This document shows, piece by piece, positions 7,540 to 17,733 of a DNA stretch of 64,000 nt. The first letter of the stretch is position 1. Each line of letters opens with the position of its first letter. Under the pieces are notes generated by a model, which was not told the DNA's origin, searched no databases, and saw only the letters and a program-made list of their open reading frames with translations. Source of the stretch: an uncultured Bacteroidales bacterium (lineage in GTDB: Bacteria > Bacteroidota > Bacteroidia > Bacteroidales > UBA932); contig CAMXAU010000010.1 in NCBI GenBank assembly GCA_947179325.1, positions 31,698-95,697 on the forward strand, written 5' to 3'. The position numbers and the translations under genes are program-made.

Positions 7540-9831
7540 ATGGCTATTTCTTATAAACATCTCATCGGTATTCTGCCCTGTGCCTTGGGGCTACTGATAT
7601 CATGCAGCCCACAGATCGGGCCAGAACCGGAGGAGCCTGGAGCAGACACTTCAGACGAGATCTCCATAACCCTTGCAGCAGAAACAGCAAGCGGTCTTAC
7701 TGTAAGCGAGAAGGAGGGGATGTATACAATCTGCACTACTGGGTCCGCCCCGGAGATCAGCACATCCGGACTGCCTGGAGGAATCGGTCAAAACTTCATA
7801 CTGACCTTTGAGTACACGGCGGACAGGAATTCTGCCCTCTCCATAACAATGTGCGGTCAGGGGAACAGCCTCAAGCATGATATGCCAGGGCTTCCAGCAA
7901 CCGGGGAGGGCAACTGGAGCAGATGGTCATGCGACCTTGGAGCATTCTCCAATGAATGCCAATGGGGAAAAGACAAAGGCGACTATCTCATATTCACCTT
8001 CTCAGCCGGATGCACCATCAATATGCGTGACATAAGATTTGCAGGGAGCGTCTCCGGTTCTGTCAATATACCTTCATATTCTGCGACAACGGATTATACT
8101 GGACTGGGCAGCAGGCTTTCCGCTTATCTTGAGACTTCATTCCAGTCCGAGATAACATCTGTCAAGGCAGTATCTTCCCAGCTCTATGTAAAGGGAGTGT
8201 ACAACGGCAAGGGAAAAGCATCCATAGTAGAAGTGACTCCGTACGAGGACGCTGTGATGATGAAGGCATATAAGAAATGCATGATGGATATCAATCCGGG
8301 GGAAGAGTTCTTCATCCCGCTATCACGCACAGTGGAGTATGACGGATTCAGATATGACAGAATACTTTCCAAATTCGCCATTTCCGAGAAGCAGGAGAAC
8401 GGTGAGGACAAACTGGTATCGGCTTTCCGCTATGTGGACGATGATGCCATGATATATACCGAAGGCAGCAGTGCTGATGCCTCATGGAAGAACAAGTGGA
8501 CAGACAAGTATCTTATCAAGAAAGGCGGAGAGCTCGGCAAGCTCCCGGATGCAAGCGGGGCGGAAATCATCCTGGATACGGATTGTATCAAGGACCTCGG
8601 ACTGAGAAGCGTCATGCTGGGCTTCCAGGTCACTTCCCTGATGTATTACGACAAGGGCAATTCTTCCTCGGCCCCGATCGAACATCAGTACAACGGCAAG
8701 ACATATTATTTCGACCGCTTCTGGTTCTCCACATACGACAGTTATCTCAAAGAGCTTGAAAAGCAAGGTATAGCAGTCTTCGCCGTGTTTACAATCCGCC
8801 CGGAGACACGTTTCGAGGGAGCGAAGAACGCAGACCCTCAAATCGGCAGGCTTATGCAGCATCCAGGCTATCCCGACAATGCAGGGAATGACCATCAGCG
8901 CTGGGCGCACTATGCCATGGTGAACCTCACGGAGCCTGAAAGCGTGAATTATTTTGCCGCAGCCCTGGATTTCATTGCATCAAGGTACTCCACTCCTGGC
9001 AGCAACGGGCTTATACACCGCTATGTGCTGCTGAACGAGGTAGACGACCCGGACAACTGGAATTGCTGCGGATGGGCTGAGAAGCCGGCAATAATGTATA
9101 TGGACATGCTTGTCAAGGCATACAGGATGGCCAATAACATCATCCGCCAGTACAACAGGGATGCACAGGTACTTATCCCTGTCACAAATGCGTGGACAAC
9201 AGACACATGGAAGACAGACGCCACTTATTCAAAGGTATATAAGGTCAAGGATCTTCTGGAAGCCACAGTCAGGCTGAGCAGGAAGGAAGGCGATTTCCAC
9301 TGGGGCATAGGCTACCACAGCTACCCGGAGGATATGGTTTCAGACACATGGAACGATGCGGATGCCACATACAGCCTCAACACCAAGAGGCTTACATTCA
9401 AGAACCTTGAAGTCCTCGACCATTGGGCAGGAATTACAGACAATATGTATAACGGCCAGACTGTAAGGGACATATGGCTTACTGAAAACGGCGGTACATC
9501 CGGCAGCAACACAGAACAGGAACAGCTGCTTCAAGCCGCATGCGCCGCATTTGCCCTGAAGAAAGTGGAGCATCTGCCCAACATCGACGCCCTTATCTGG
9601 CATGCCCTGAAGGACAATGAAGTGGAAGGCGGCCTGAATCTCGGCCTTCTGGACATCAACAATGTAAAGAAGCCGTCATACTATGTATATTCCGCTGCCT
9701 ACACAGAAAATGAAGATGCAGTATTCTCAAAATACAAAGTGCTGGAAACCATAAGGAACACAGCAGGAAGTTCATCACCGGAATACAAGAACATGCAAAG
9801 CATGGATGACATCATCCAACAAATAAACTGA
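7540..9831 (+). CDS. DUF5722-like putative clan GH-A glycoside hydrolase, lipoprotein
   Basis: Predicted secreted glycosidase of about 763 residues. I start at 7540 because MAISYKHLIGILPCALGLLISC is then a clean lipoprotein signal; the 15 extra upstream codons lack that character. Residues about 30-190 form a beta-rich module like those in the preceding lipoprotein. From about residue 330 the sequence is a TIM-barrel type matching my memory of DUF5722 proteins (YNGKTYYFDRFWFSTYD, FEGAKNADPQIGRLMQHPGY). Two Glu are placed as in clan GH-A: Glu500 in LLNEVDD (NE acid/base pattern) and Glu649 in WLTENGG (nucleophile pattern). The substrate is unknown. It lies 10 bases upstream of susC and should act with the transporter pair. 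Confidence 0.7.
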   Translation: MAISYKHLIGILPCALGLLISCSPQIGPEPEEPGADTSDEISITLAAETASGLTVSEKEGMYTICTTGSAPEISTSGLPGGIGQNFILTFEYTADRNSALSITMCGQGNSLKHDMPGLPATGEGNWSRWSCDLGAFSNECQWGKDKGDYLIFTFSAGCTINMRDIRFAGSVSGSVNIPSYSATTDYTGLGSRLSAYLETSFQSEITSVKAVSSQLYVKGVYNGKGKASIVEVTPYEDAVMMKAYKKCMMDINPGEEFFIPLSRTVEYDGFRYDRILSKFAISEKQENGEDKLVSAFRYVDDDAMIYTEGSSADASWKNKWTDKYLIKKGGELGKLPDASGAEIILDTDCIKDLGLRSVMLGFQVTSLMYYDKGNSSSAPIEHQYNGKTYYFDRFWFSTYDSYLKELEKQGIAVFAVFTIRPETRFEGAKNADPQIGRLMQHPGYPDNAGNDHQRWAHYAMVNLTEPESVNYFAAALDFIASRYSTPGSNGLIHRYVLLNEVDDPDNWNCCGWAEKPAIMYMDMLVKAYRMANNIIRQYNRDAQVLIPVTNAWTTDTWKTDATYSKVYKVKDLLEATVRLSRKEGDFHWGIGYHSYPEDMVSDTWNDADATYSLNTKRLTFKNLEVLDHWAGITDNMYNGQTVRDIWLTENGGTSGSNTEQEQLLQAACAAFALKKVEHLPNIDALIWHALKDNEVEGGLNLGLLDINNVKKPSYYVYSAAYTENEDAVFSKYKVLETIRNTAGSSSPEYKNMQSMDDIIQQIN

Positions 9832-9841
9832 CCTTATCAAT

Positions 9842-12800
9842 ATGCAAGTGAACAGACTAATCCCTATTATTTTCGCCCTTATGTCTCCATTGGGGATGCA
9901 GGCAGGCGAATGGTATGGACAAACTTACACAGAAACTGCAGCCGTTCAGGACATTACCCTGAACGGCACTGTAGTAGATTCCAAGGGTGTTCCGCTGATA
10001 GGAGCATTCGTTGTGGAGAAAGGAAATGAGTCGAACGGAGAAATTACCGACCTCGACGGAAACTTTTCCATGAGGATATCCCCAGGTGCAACAGTCAGCG
10101 TTTCATATATAGGATGCAAGACTGTAGAGCTGAAAGTGAACGGGACCGGCCACATTACAGTTGTCCTTGAGGCTGATGAGCTTCTGCTCGAAGATGCTGT
10201 GGTTGTCGGCTACGGCACACAGAAGAAGATATCAGTCACCGGTTCCGTTGCGGCAATCGGTACCAGCGAACTTGTGAAGAGCACCCAGCCGAACCTCTCG
10301 GCAGCCCTTGCGGGACGGCTTCCGGGACTGACCACGATGCAGACTTCCGGCCGCCCTGGAGCGGATGACGTGACAATGTATCTTCGAGGAGCAAGTACAA
10401 TAAACGGGGCCAATCCGCTGATTCTGGTGGACGGGGTGCCGCGCGATGGAATATCAAGCATGGACCCGACGGAAATCGCCTCTGTATCTATCCTGAAGGA
10501 CGCTTCTGCAACAGCCGTATTCGGTGTCCGCGGAGCGAACGGTGTCATACTCATCACCACACGTAGGGGAAATACCGGCAAGCCTCTGCTCAATGTGTCG
10601 GCAAACTACAGCCTGCAGCAGTTCATCTCCCGAATCGACCGGGTGCATTCATCGGAATTTGCCAAGCTCCGCAACCAGGCTTTCACGAATGACGGCAAAG
10701 GCGCAATCGTCCCGTACTCCGACTACATGATACAAATGTACCAGAGCGGAGAAGACCCCGTATTCTATCCTGACAGGGATATAATGGACGAATTCTTCAA
10801 GAAATGGGCTCCGCAGTTCCGCGCCAACATGAACATGAGCGGGGGAAAAGGGAAAGTAGACTATTTCATCAATGTCGGCTATATCTCACAGGACGGCCAG
10901 TTCAAGACAGAGTCCAAGGACAAGCTCGGATATGACGCGAGCTACAGGATGAACCGCTATACATTCCGCTCCAATCTTGACTACAGGATAACGGACGGGC
11001 TGAAGCTGTCCCTGAACATAGCATCGTATCTCCAGAAATCCAATTCCCCGTTCAATGCCGCATACGGCAGTGACATCGACGGGATGGTGGCTGACATGCT
11101 TGTAAAGGTCATGACAATGCCGCCGCTATTGCCTGGCCCGGTAACTCCGGAAGGCTATGTCACAAGAACCGGCGAGGCAGTGATTCCGGACCAGGTAGTG
11201 ATTGCCGACAATGCCCTTACCAACAAATACGGTGACATCAACCGCAGCGGCTATATGGAGCAGACAAACCTGAACCTCAACACACAGCTTGCCCTCGACT
11301 GGAACCTGGACTTCATAACCAAGGGCCTGAGCACAAAGTTCATGGCAGCTTTCGACACAAAGTCAGCAACATCCCTCTATGCGACAAGGGGCTATAACAC
11401 ATATACGGCAAGCGTATCAAAGACAAAGAACAGGCAGAGCTATTTCATTCCAAAGAATGTGTCATCAGAAACCGAGATAAGCGCACCTTCAAAATCATCG
11501 TCATCATATTACTATCTCAATCTCCAGTATTCTCTCAACTATGCCAGGGAATTCGGGAAGCATGCGGTGACGGGCATGGCATTGCTCCAGCGCGACAACT
11601 GGGAATATGCTGCGGCGGACCTCCCGTATAACATGCTTGGGCTTTCAGCCAGATTCACCTACGGCTATGACGACCGCTACCTCGCGGAAGTCAATCTCGG
11701 CTACAACGGTTCGGAGCAGTTCGCAAAGGGGAACAGGTTCGGCTTCTTCCCGGCAGTCTCGGCTGGATGGGTAATCAGCAACGAAAAGTTCCTCAAGGAA
11801 AACAAGGTTCTGTCGCATCTCAAGCTCAGGGCCTCATACGGAAAGGTCGGGAATGACAAGCTTGGTTCGTCCCGCTTCCTGTATCTCGACAATATAGTCC
11901 TGGGCAACTATGTCCCGGACAGCAACTGGGGAAAGGTGGATATCCCGTCATTGGGAAGAGGCCAGTCCGTACTGCAGAAAATGATAGGAAACCCAGAGCT
12001 GACATGGGAGATTGCCTACAAGCAGAACTACGGTATAGACATGCAGTTCTTCAGGCAGTTTTCCCTGTCTGTGGACTACTTCCGCGAGGACAGGAACAAC
12101 GTGCTCATCCAGAGGGGGACTGTCCCTACATTGCAGGGTATTCCGCTCTCCAGCTACCCGAAGGTAAACTACGGACAGATAATGAACAACGGGTTTGAGG
12201 TGGATGCCACATGGCAGACCAATTTCCCGTTCGGGCTATCAATGATGCTCAAGGGCAACTTTGCCTACAACAAGAATAAGCAGGTGTTCATGGATGAGCC
12301 TAAGCTGAGCGAGGACTACTATGCACGTTACCGCAAGACAGGCTATAGCATAAACCAGTGCTTCGGATATGAGATAGACTACAGCTCCGGATGCGGAAAC
12401 GGATTCATCAATACTGAGGAGGAGCTGGAAAGAGCGAAAGAGATGTACAAGATAGGCACTCCACGCCTCGGTGACTTCCTCTACAAGGACCTGAACGGAG
12501 ACGGATTCATAGACGAGAAGGATATAACTGCAATAGGCTATTCAAACATTCCGCAGATTACATACGGATTCTCCGGAAGCCTGAGCTGGAAGAATTTTGA
12601 TTTCAGCTTCCAGTTCGCCGGAATAGCCAGGGCATCCAGGGCCTACACCTCATGGCTTGCCACTGAGATAGGCACAGACGGCTTCTACACAGACTATATG
12701 CTAAATGCCTGGACACCGCAACGTTATGCCAACGGGGAGAAGATTGAATATCCTGCACTGTCCACAGTTCCAGGTGTCAGCCATATAGCCAATTCATTTT

Positions 12801-13030
12801 TCATAATGGACCGCTCTTTCCTTAGGCTGAAGACAGTGGAGCTGGGATATACACTTCCGCACAGGCTGCTTTCCAGAATCAGCATGTCGGAGCTGAGGGT
12901 ATACATCAGCGGAAACAATCTCCTTACATGGAAGAAGATAGACAACAAGGCCATTGACCCTGAAGTATCATGGGAAGCAAACTATCCTCTTACCAAAATG
13001 ATTAATATAGGTGTCAACATTGGATTTTAA
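9842..13030 (+). CDS. SusC-family TonB-linked outer-membrane transporter (first pair)
   Basis: Glycan import channel of 1062 residues in the outer membrane. After the signal peptide comes a carboxypeptidase-regulatory-like N-terminal extension (LNGTVVDSKGVPLIGAFVVE, about residues 40-120) and the linker DAVVVGYGTQKK. The plug domain follows (LILVDGVPRDGISSMDPTEIASVSILKDAS and GVRGANGVILITTRRG), then a long beta-barrel ending in INIGVNIGF with a terminal aromatic. It is followed after 11 bases by its susD partner. It is the complete, canonical version of the two SusC proteins in this locus. Confidence 0.95.
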   Translation: MQVNRLIPIIFALMSPLGMQAGEWYGQTYTETAAVQDITLNGTVVDSKGVPLIGAFVVEKGNESNGEITDLDGNFSMRISPGATVSVSYIGCKTVELKVNGTGHITVVLEADELLLEDAVVVGYGTQKKISVTGSVAAIGTSELVKSTQPNLSAALAGRLPGLTTMQTSGRPGADDVTMYLRGASTINGANPLILVDGVPRDGISSMDPTEIASVSILKDASATAVFGVRGANGVILITTRRGNTGKPLLNVSANYSLQQFISRIDRVHSSEFAKLRNQAFTNDGKGAIVPYSDYMIQMYQSGEDPVFYPDRDIMDEFFKKWAPQFRANMNMSGGKGKVDYFINVGYISQDGQFKTESKDKLGYDASYRMNRYTFRSNLDYRITDGLKLSLNIASYLQKSNSPFNAAYGSDIDGMVADMLVKVMTMPPLLPGPVTPEGYVTRTGEAVIPDQVVIADNALTNKYGDINRSGYMEQTNLNLNTQLALDWNLDFITKGLSTKFMAAFDTKSATSLYATRGYNTYTASVSKTKNRQSYFIPKNVSSETEISAPSKSSSSYYYLNLQYSLNYAREFGKHAVTGMALLQRDNWEYAAADLPYNMLGLSARFTYGYDDRYLAEVNLGYNGSEQFAKGNRFGFFPAVSAGWVISNEKFLKENKVLSHLKLRASYGKVGNDKLGSSRFLYLDNIVLGNYVPDSNWGKVDIPSLGRGQSVLQKMIGNPELTWEIAYKQNYGIDMQFFRQFSLSVDYFREDRNNVLIQRGTVPTLQGIPLSSYPKVNYGQIMNNGFEVDATWQTNFPFGLSMMLKGNFAYNKNKQVFMDEPKLSEDYYARYRKTGYSINQCFGYEIDYSSGCGNGFINTEEELERAKEMYKIGTPRLGDFLYKDLNGDGFIDEKDITAIGYSNIPQITYGFSGSLSWKNFDFSFQFAGIARASRAYTSWLATEIGTDGFYTDYMLNAWTPQRYANGEKIEYPALSTVPGVSHIANSFFIMDRSFLRLKTVELGYTLPHRLLSRISMSELRVYISGNNLLTWKKIDNKAIDPEVSWEANYPLTKMINIGVNIGF

Positions 13031-13041
13031 ACTATAAGATC

Positions 13042-14871
13042 ATGAAAATTAAACATATAGTCATTTGTTTGGCAGTCCTTGCAGGCGGAGTCACATCGTG
13101 TTCCCTGCTTGATGTGTCTCCGGACGGCAGAATTTCACTTGAGGAAGTTTTCCGCGATCCGATAAAGGTAGGTGCCTTCCTGAACTCATGCTACAACAAC
13201 CTCCCCATCAAGAACTACAGGTACAACGGTCTTGATGCCAACCTGGTCGCCCTCTCGGACGAGGGATGGTCATCATGGGACGGAGGCTCCGAGGCTGTCG
13301 CCAAGATCTATTCGGGACAGGCATCCGCGTCCAGCCATCCGCTTACCGATACATGGACAGGGGACATGTCGCGATGCAACCGTTATTGGGACAGGTACTG
13401 GGAGCAGATCAGGCTGTGCAACCAGTTCCTTGAGAACATCGACAATGCAGCTGTCGAAAGCGAGGAGGACAGGGACCGGTACAGGGCCGAGGCACATGCC
13501 CTGAGGGCATACTTCTATTCAGAGCTGATCAAATGGTTCGGAGATCTTCCTGTCGTGACCTCAACATTCGGCCTTGATGCCAACTACGGGACACTGGAAA
13601 GGATTCCTGCACGGGATGTAGTCGACCAGGTAATCGTGCCGGACTGCGATGCAGCGATAAATTCCGTACACCTGCCATGGAGAATAGCCAATCCCGATGA
13701 AGCGATGCGTATGACAAAGGCCACAGCGCACGCCATCAAGTCCGAAATGCTTCTCTTTGCAGCAAGCCCGCTCTTTACTGACGGCAATGCAGACAGATGG
13801 GAAAAAGCATATGATGCCAATCTGCAGGCCGTGAAGGCAATGGAGGAAAACGGCTACGAGCTGTACAGGACGTGCAGCGACCCGGGAATCTACGGTACAG
13901 GGACGGCAGCGGCATACAGGGAATATTTCTCAGACAACACGATGCCGGACTACAGCAGCAGCCCGCGCGACAGGGAAACAATCTGGGCCATGAGCAACCA
14001 CTTCGTATTCCAGATGTATATCTGGCATGTAGGCTACGTAGGAGGAGAAGACGGCATATACGCCTGCGGCACATGCCCTTCCCAGGAACTGGTGGATGCC
14101 TTCGACATGGCAAACGGAGAGCCGGTCCTCAATCTTGCATCTCCATATCAGGATGAGAACCATTTAACGCCTAATTTCAATGCAGGCAGCGGATACAACG
14201 AGAAAAAGCCTTACGAAAACAGAGACCCTCGTTTCTATCAGATTGTGCTATACAACGGGGCACCGTACGAATGGGACGGGACAAAGAAGAATATTGCCAC
14301 CTATGAAGGAGGCATCAATGAAATAAGCCTTGAGGCGAAGAACAACAAGCTGACGCGTACCGGCTACTATCACTGCAAGTCAGTCCGCCCCACCACTTCC
14401 TACAGGAACCAGTACTCAAGTCCGAGCTGGAGATTCTACCGTCTCGGAGAGATATACCTGAACCTTGCGGAGGCCGCAGCCATGGCAGGACATGAAGATG
14501 ATGCCAGGGCCTATGTCAATAAAGTGCGCGACAGGGTCGGTATGCCGGGACTTCCTGAGACCTGTACAGGCAACGAGCTGGTCCTGAGGGTCAGGAACGA
14601 GAGAAGGATAGAGCTGGCATGGGAGGAGAACCGGTACTATGACCTCAGAAGATGGTCAGCCCCTGACGATGACCTGGAGACTTGCAGGGTGCTTACAGGC
14701 ATGAAGCCTTCCAATGCAAGCATAAACCCGTCATCATACATACGCTACAGGATTTCCGACCAGGACAGAGGCGGCTGGGAGTCAAAATTCAAATTTCTGC
14801 CTATACCTTCGGATGAAGCGGCCCGCATGTATGACCTTACCGGCAAAGTCTGGCAGAACCCAGGATGGTAG
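13042..14871 (+). CDS. SusD-family glycan-binding lipoprotein (first pair)
   Basis: Surface lipoprotein of 609 residues that caps the SusC channel and binds oligosaccharide. Signal MKIKHIVICLAVLAGGVTSC with lipobox VTSC, then the usual SusD opening (LLDVSPDGRISLEEVFRDPIKVGAFLNSCYN). Alpha-helical tetratricopeptide-like repeats include RAEAHALRAYFYSELIKWFGDLPVV, and the conserved C-terminal RNERRIELAWEENRYYDLRRW is present. It ends VWQNPGW, as does the second SusD (SWQNPGW), which indicates that the two pairs are paralogous. Confidence 0.95.
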   Translation: MKIKHIVICLAVLAGGVTSCSLLDVSPDGRISLEEVFRDPIKVGAFLNSCYNNLPIKNYRYNGLDANLVALSDEGWSSWDGGSEAVAKIYSGQASASSHPLTDTWTGDMSRCNRYWDRYWEQIRLCNQFLENIDNAAVESEEDRDRYRAEAHALRAYFYSELIKWFGDLPVVTSTFGLDANYGTLERIPARDVVDQVIVPDCDAAINSVHLPWRIANPDEAMRMTKATAHAIKSEMLLFAASPLFTDGNADRWEKAYDANLQAVKAMEENGYELYRTCSDPGIYGTGTAAAYREYFSDNTMPDYSSSPRDRETIWAMSNHFVFQMYIWHVGYVGGEDGIYACGTCPSQELVDAFDMANGEPVLNLASPYQDENHLTPNFNAGSGYNEKKPYENRDPRFYQIVLYNGAPYEWDGTKKNIATYEGGINEISLEAKNNKLTRTGYYHCKSVRPTTSYRNQYSSPSWRFYRLGEIYLNLAEAAAMAGHEDDARAYVNKVRDRVGMPGLPETCTGNELVLRVRNERRIELAWEENRYYDLRRWSAPDDDLETCRVLTGMKPSNASINPSSYIRYRISDQDRGGWESKFKFLPIPSDEAARMYDLTGKVWQNPGW

Positions 14872-14887
14872 TAAATCTTAATTCGAC

Positions 14888-17728
14888 ATGAAAATGAATA
14901 TAAGCTATATAAGAAACTCTATAATTGCATGTGCAATCTGTTTCGGGCTGAATTGTAGCGACAGTTTTGCACGTATACCGTCAGGCCATGCGGACACCGG
15001 TGCCGACACGCTGTCACTCGGATACTATCAGCTGCCTGCTAAATCATTTACAGGCGCAGTCTCCGTTGTGTACGGCAGTGAGCTTGAGAGTATTCCGGAA
15101 GTAAGCCTGCCGAGAACTTTCCCGGGCCGCTTCACAGGACTCACGACAAAGGAGAGCAATGCGGAGCTTGGAACTGCAGCCAACAGTCCGGAAGTCCTCG
15201 GCATGGACATGTTCATCAGGGGCATATCCACTACAAACTACTCTGCACCGATGCTCATTGTAGACGGTGTACTCTGTCCCAACACGACCTGGTGCTACAT
15301 CACCCCGGAGGAAATCGAGACAATAGCCGTGCTTAAGGATGCAGCCGCCCTGTCACTGTATGGTCTCCAGGGCGCAAACGGCCTTATTGTGATCACCACC
15401 AAAAAGGGACACAACGGCAAGATGGACATCCGCGTGAATGTGAACCAGGCGGTCCAGCAGATGACAAAGACACCGCTGCATGTAAATTCCGCGACATACG
15501 CCCGTCTGCGCAATGAAGCCGGATACAACGACGGATTAGGCAGCTATTCGCAGTTCACGCAGGAAACAATCGACCACTTCGCGGCAGGAGACAGCGAGCT
15601 TTATCCGGACAATGACTGGTACAGCCGCTACATGCGCCCCCTGACCTCGATGACCAGGGCTGCCGTAAGCGTCAAGGGAGGGTCAGAAAAGGTTCAGTAC
15701 TACTCCAATGTCAACTACATGCACCAGCAGATGCCTTTCAGCAGTGACAGCGAGAAGAATACAGGCAAGAACTACAATGCGACCCCAGGAAAGGACTGGT
15801 TCAATTTCCGCTCCAATGTAGACGTGAGCTTCAACGACTACCTCAGCGGTTTTCTGAGGCTTTCCGGAAACGTCCAGAGAGACAAGTCCACCGCCTATGC
15901 CAATTCCACCATATACGGATATACGCTGGCCACCCCTCCGGACATGTACGGTCCTCTGACTCCAGAAGGCGAAGTGTCAACAATCGATGAAATCCAGATA
16001 CCGGTGTACGGAATGCTCTACCGCTCTGGCTATATCAAGTCCCTGACCACAAACATCAATGCACAGGCAGGGCTTGATTTTGACATGAGTTTCCTTACCG
16101 AAGGCCTCAGGATCAACGGACTGATGTCATACCAGTCCACTGCGTACAACCAGTCCCTCACGACACAGGACTTCGAGAGATACACACGTACAGATGACTA
16201 CAGCCGCCTTGAGTTCGAGGGTCCGCGCTGGTCCAACACCAACTCTACCCTGTCATATTCAAAGTCGTCATATATGACCTACAATCTGAATGTGTCAGGA
16301 AAAATCGACTATGGACGTACATTCGGCGCACACCGCATCGATGCAATGGCCTATGTGTTCTATATGAATCAGGAGACCCTTTCAAGTAACCTGCCATACC
16401 GGAAAATGAGTTCAGGCCTTACCGCCACCTACGGTGTGCTCGACAGGTATTTCATCAAGGCCGACATCGGATATACCGGCTCTGACCAGTTCGCCAGAGG
16501 GCACCGTTTCACACCGACGCCTTCCATATCGGCCGCATGGGTAATCTCCGATGAGCCATTCCTCAAAAAGGCGGCATGGCTTACAAACCTCAAGCTAAGG
16601 GCATCGTATGGAATCTCCACCAATGACAATTTCGACAGATACCTTTTCATGGACCAGATAAGCCTGAACGGAGCCGAAGGCATACTTGGTAACCCAGACC
16701 TCAGGGCTGAGGTTCTCAGGCGGCAGAACTACGGATTCGACCTGGGCCTCTTCAGGGACTTCACCCTTTCATTCGACTGGTACAGGACGGACTGCAGCAA
16801 TATGCTGATAGTTCCGACCTCCAGCATTCCCGAATATCAGGGATATCCACTGGGCAACTTCCCGAGGGAGAACAGAGGCCGCATGACAAATCACGGGCTT
16901 GACCTGTCAGCAATGTACACCAGGCAGCTGAAAGGCGGATGGTCATTCTATGCAGGCGGTATTTTCTCCTACACAGACAACAGGATCCTATACACGGACG
17001 AAGCCCCATATGGGGATGACTACATCTACAGATACCGCCAGGAAGGCTACAGGATAGGCCAGCAATGGGGCTACGAGGTAGACTACGCCAACGGGAATGG
17101 ATATTTCAACTCACAGGAAGAGCTTGACAGGAGCGGGCTCAAATACTCGTTCGGCCAGCCACGCATCGGAGACCTCATCTACAAGGACCAGAACAATGAC
17201 GGCATAATAGACGAGAGGGACCAGGTGCCTGTCGGGAAATCCCATATCCCTTTGTTTTCCTACGGGATATCCGCAGGATTCAGATACAGGGGCCTTGAAT
17301 TGAATCTGCATTTCCAGGGAGCAGGCGGCTCCACCCAGATGGCATCGGGAACTACCATATATGAGAACGCCTTCAGGGGAGTCTTCACTGATATCCACAT
17401 GAATGCATGGACACCGGAAAGATATGCTGCAGGAGAAGACATCAGCTTCCCAGCGCTTTCCCTGAACAAGAGCACCAACCACACTGCAAGCACCTTCTTC
17501 TCATGGAATACTTCATATTTCCGTCTGAAGAATGCCGAGGTCGCCTACACACTTCCTGTCACGGCTTCGCAGAAGATAGCCGCACGCAGCATAAGATTCT
17601 CCCTCAGTGCCCAGAATCTCTTTACGCTCCACAGGCTTCCGACAAGACACATGGACCCGGAGATTTTCAACATGAGCACATTCCAGATGTACAGGACGTA
17701 TAATCTGGGCATAAGCCTGATTTTCTAA
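14888..17728 (+). CDS. SusC-family transporter lacking the N-terminal extension (second pair)
   Basis: TonB-dependent glycan transporter of 946 residues, about 115 shorter than its neighbour at 9842. After a signal region (ACAICFGLNCSDSFA) the chain goes almost directly into the plug (FTGAVSVVYGSELESIPEVS, MLIVDGVLCPNTTWCYITPEEIETIAVLKD, GLQGANGLIVITTKKG). There is no carboxypeptidase-regulatory-like domain and no VVGYG linker. The barrel is complete and ends in ISLIF. Gene spacing is 16 bases from susD1 and 5 bases to susD2. It probably takes up a related or partly processed product; loss of the extension may alter TonB contact or regulation. Confidence 0.92.
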   Translation: MKMNISYIRNSIIACAICFGLNCSDSFARIPSGHADTGADTLSLGYYQLPAKSFTGAVSVVYGSELESIPEVSLPRTFPGRFTGLTTKESNAELGTAANSPEVLGMDMFIRGISTTNYSAPMLIVDGVLCPNTTWCYITPEEIETIAVLKDAAALSLYGLQGANGLIVITTKKGHNGKMDIRVNVNQAVQQMTKTPLHVNSATYARLRNEAGYNDGLGSYSQFTQETIDHFAAGDSELYPDNDWYSRYMRPLTSMTRAAVSVKGGSEKVQYYSNVNYMHQQMPFSSDSEKNTGKNYNATPGKDWFNFRSNVDVSFNDYLSGFLRLSGNVQRDKSTAYANSTIYGYTLATPPDMYGPLTPEGEVSTIDEIQIPVYGMLYRSGYIKSLTTNINAQAGLDFDMSFLTEGLRINGLMSYQSTAYNQSLTTQDFERYTRTDDYSRLEFEGPRWSNTNSTLSYSKSSYMTYNLNVSGKIDYGRTFGAHRIDAMAYVFYMNQETLSSNLPYRKMSSGLTATYGVLDRYFIKADIGYTGSDQFARGHRFTPTPSISAAWVISDEPFLKKAAWLTNLKLRASYGISTNDNFDRYLFMDQISLNGAEGILGNPDLRAEVLRRQNYGFDLGLFRDFTLSFDWYRTDCSNMLIVPTSSIPEYQGYPLGNFPRENRGRMTNHGLDLSAMYTRQLKGGWSFYAGGIFSYTDNRILYTDEAPYGDDYIYRYRQEGYRIGQQWGYEVDYANGNGYFNSQEELDRSGLKYSFGQPRIGDLIYKDQNNDGIIDERDQVPVGKSHIPLFSYGISAGFRYRGLELNLHFQGAGGSTQMASGTTIYENAFRGVFTDIHMNAWTPERYAAGEDISFPALSLNKSTNHTASTFFSWNTSYFRLKNAEVAYTLPVTASQKIAARSIRFSLSAQNLFTLHRLPTRHMDPEIFNMSTFQMYRTYNLGISLIF

Positions 17729-17733
17729 TCATC

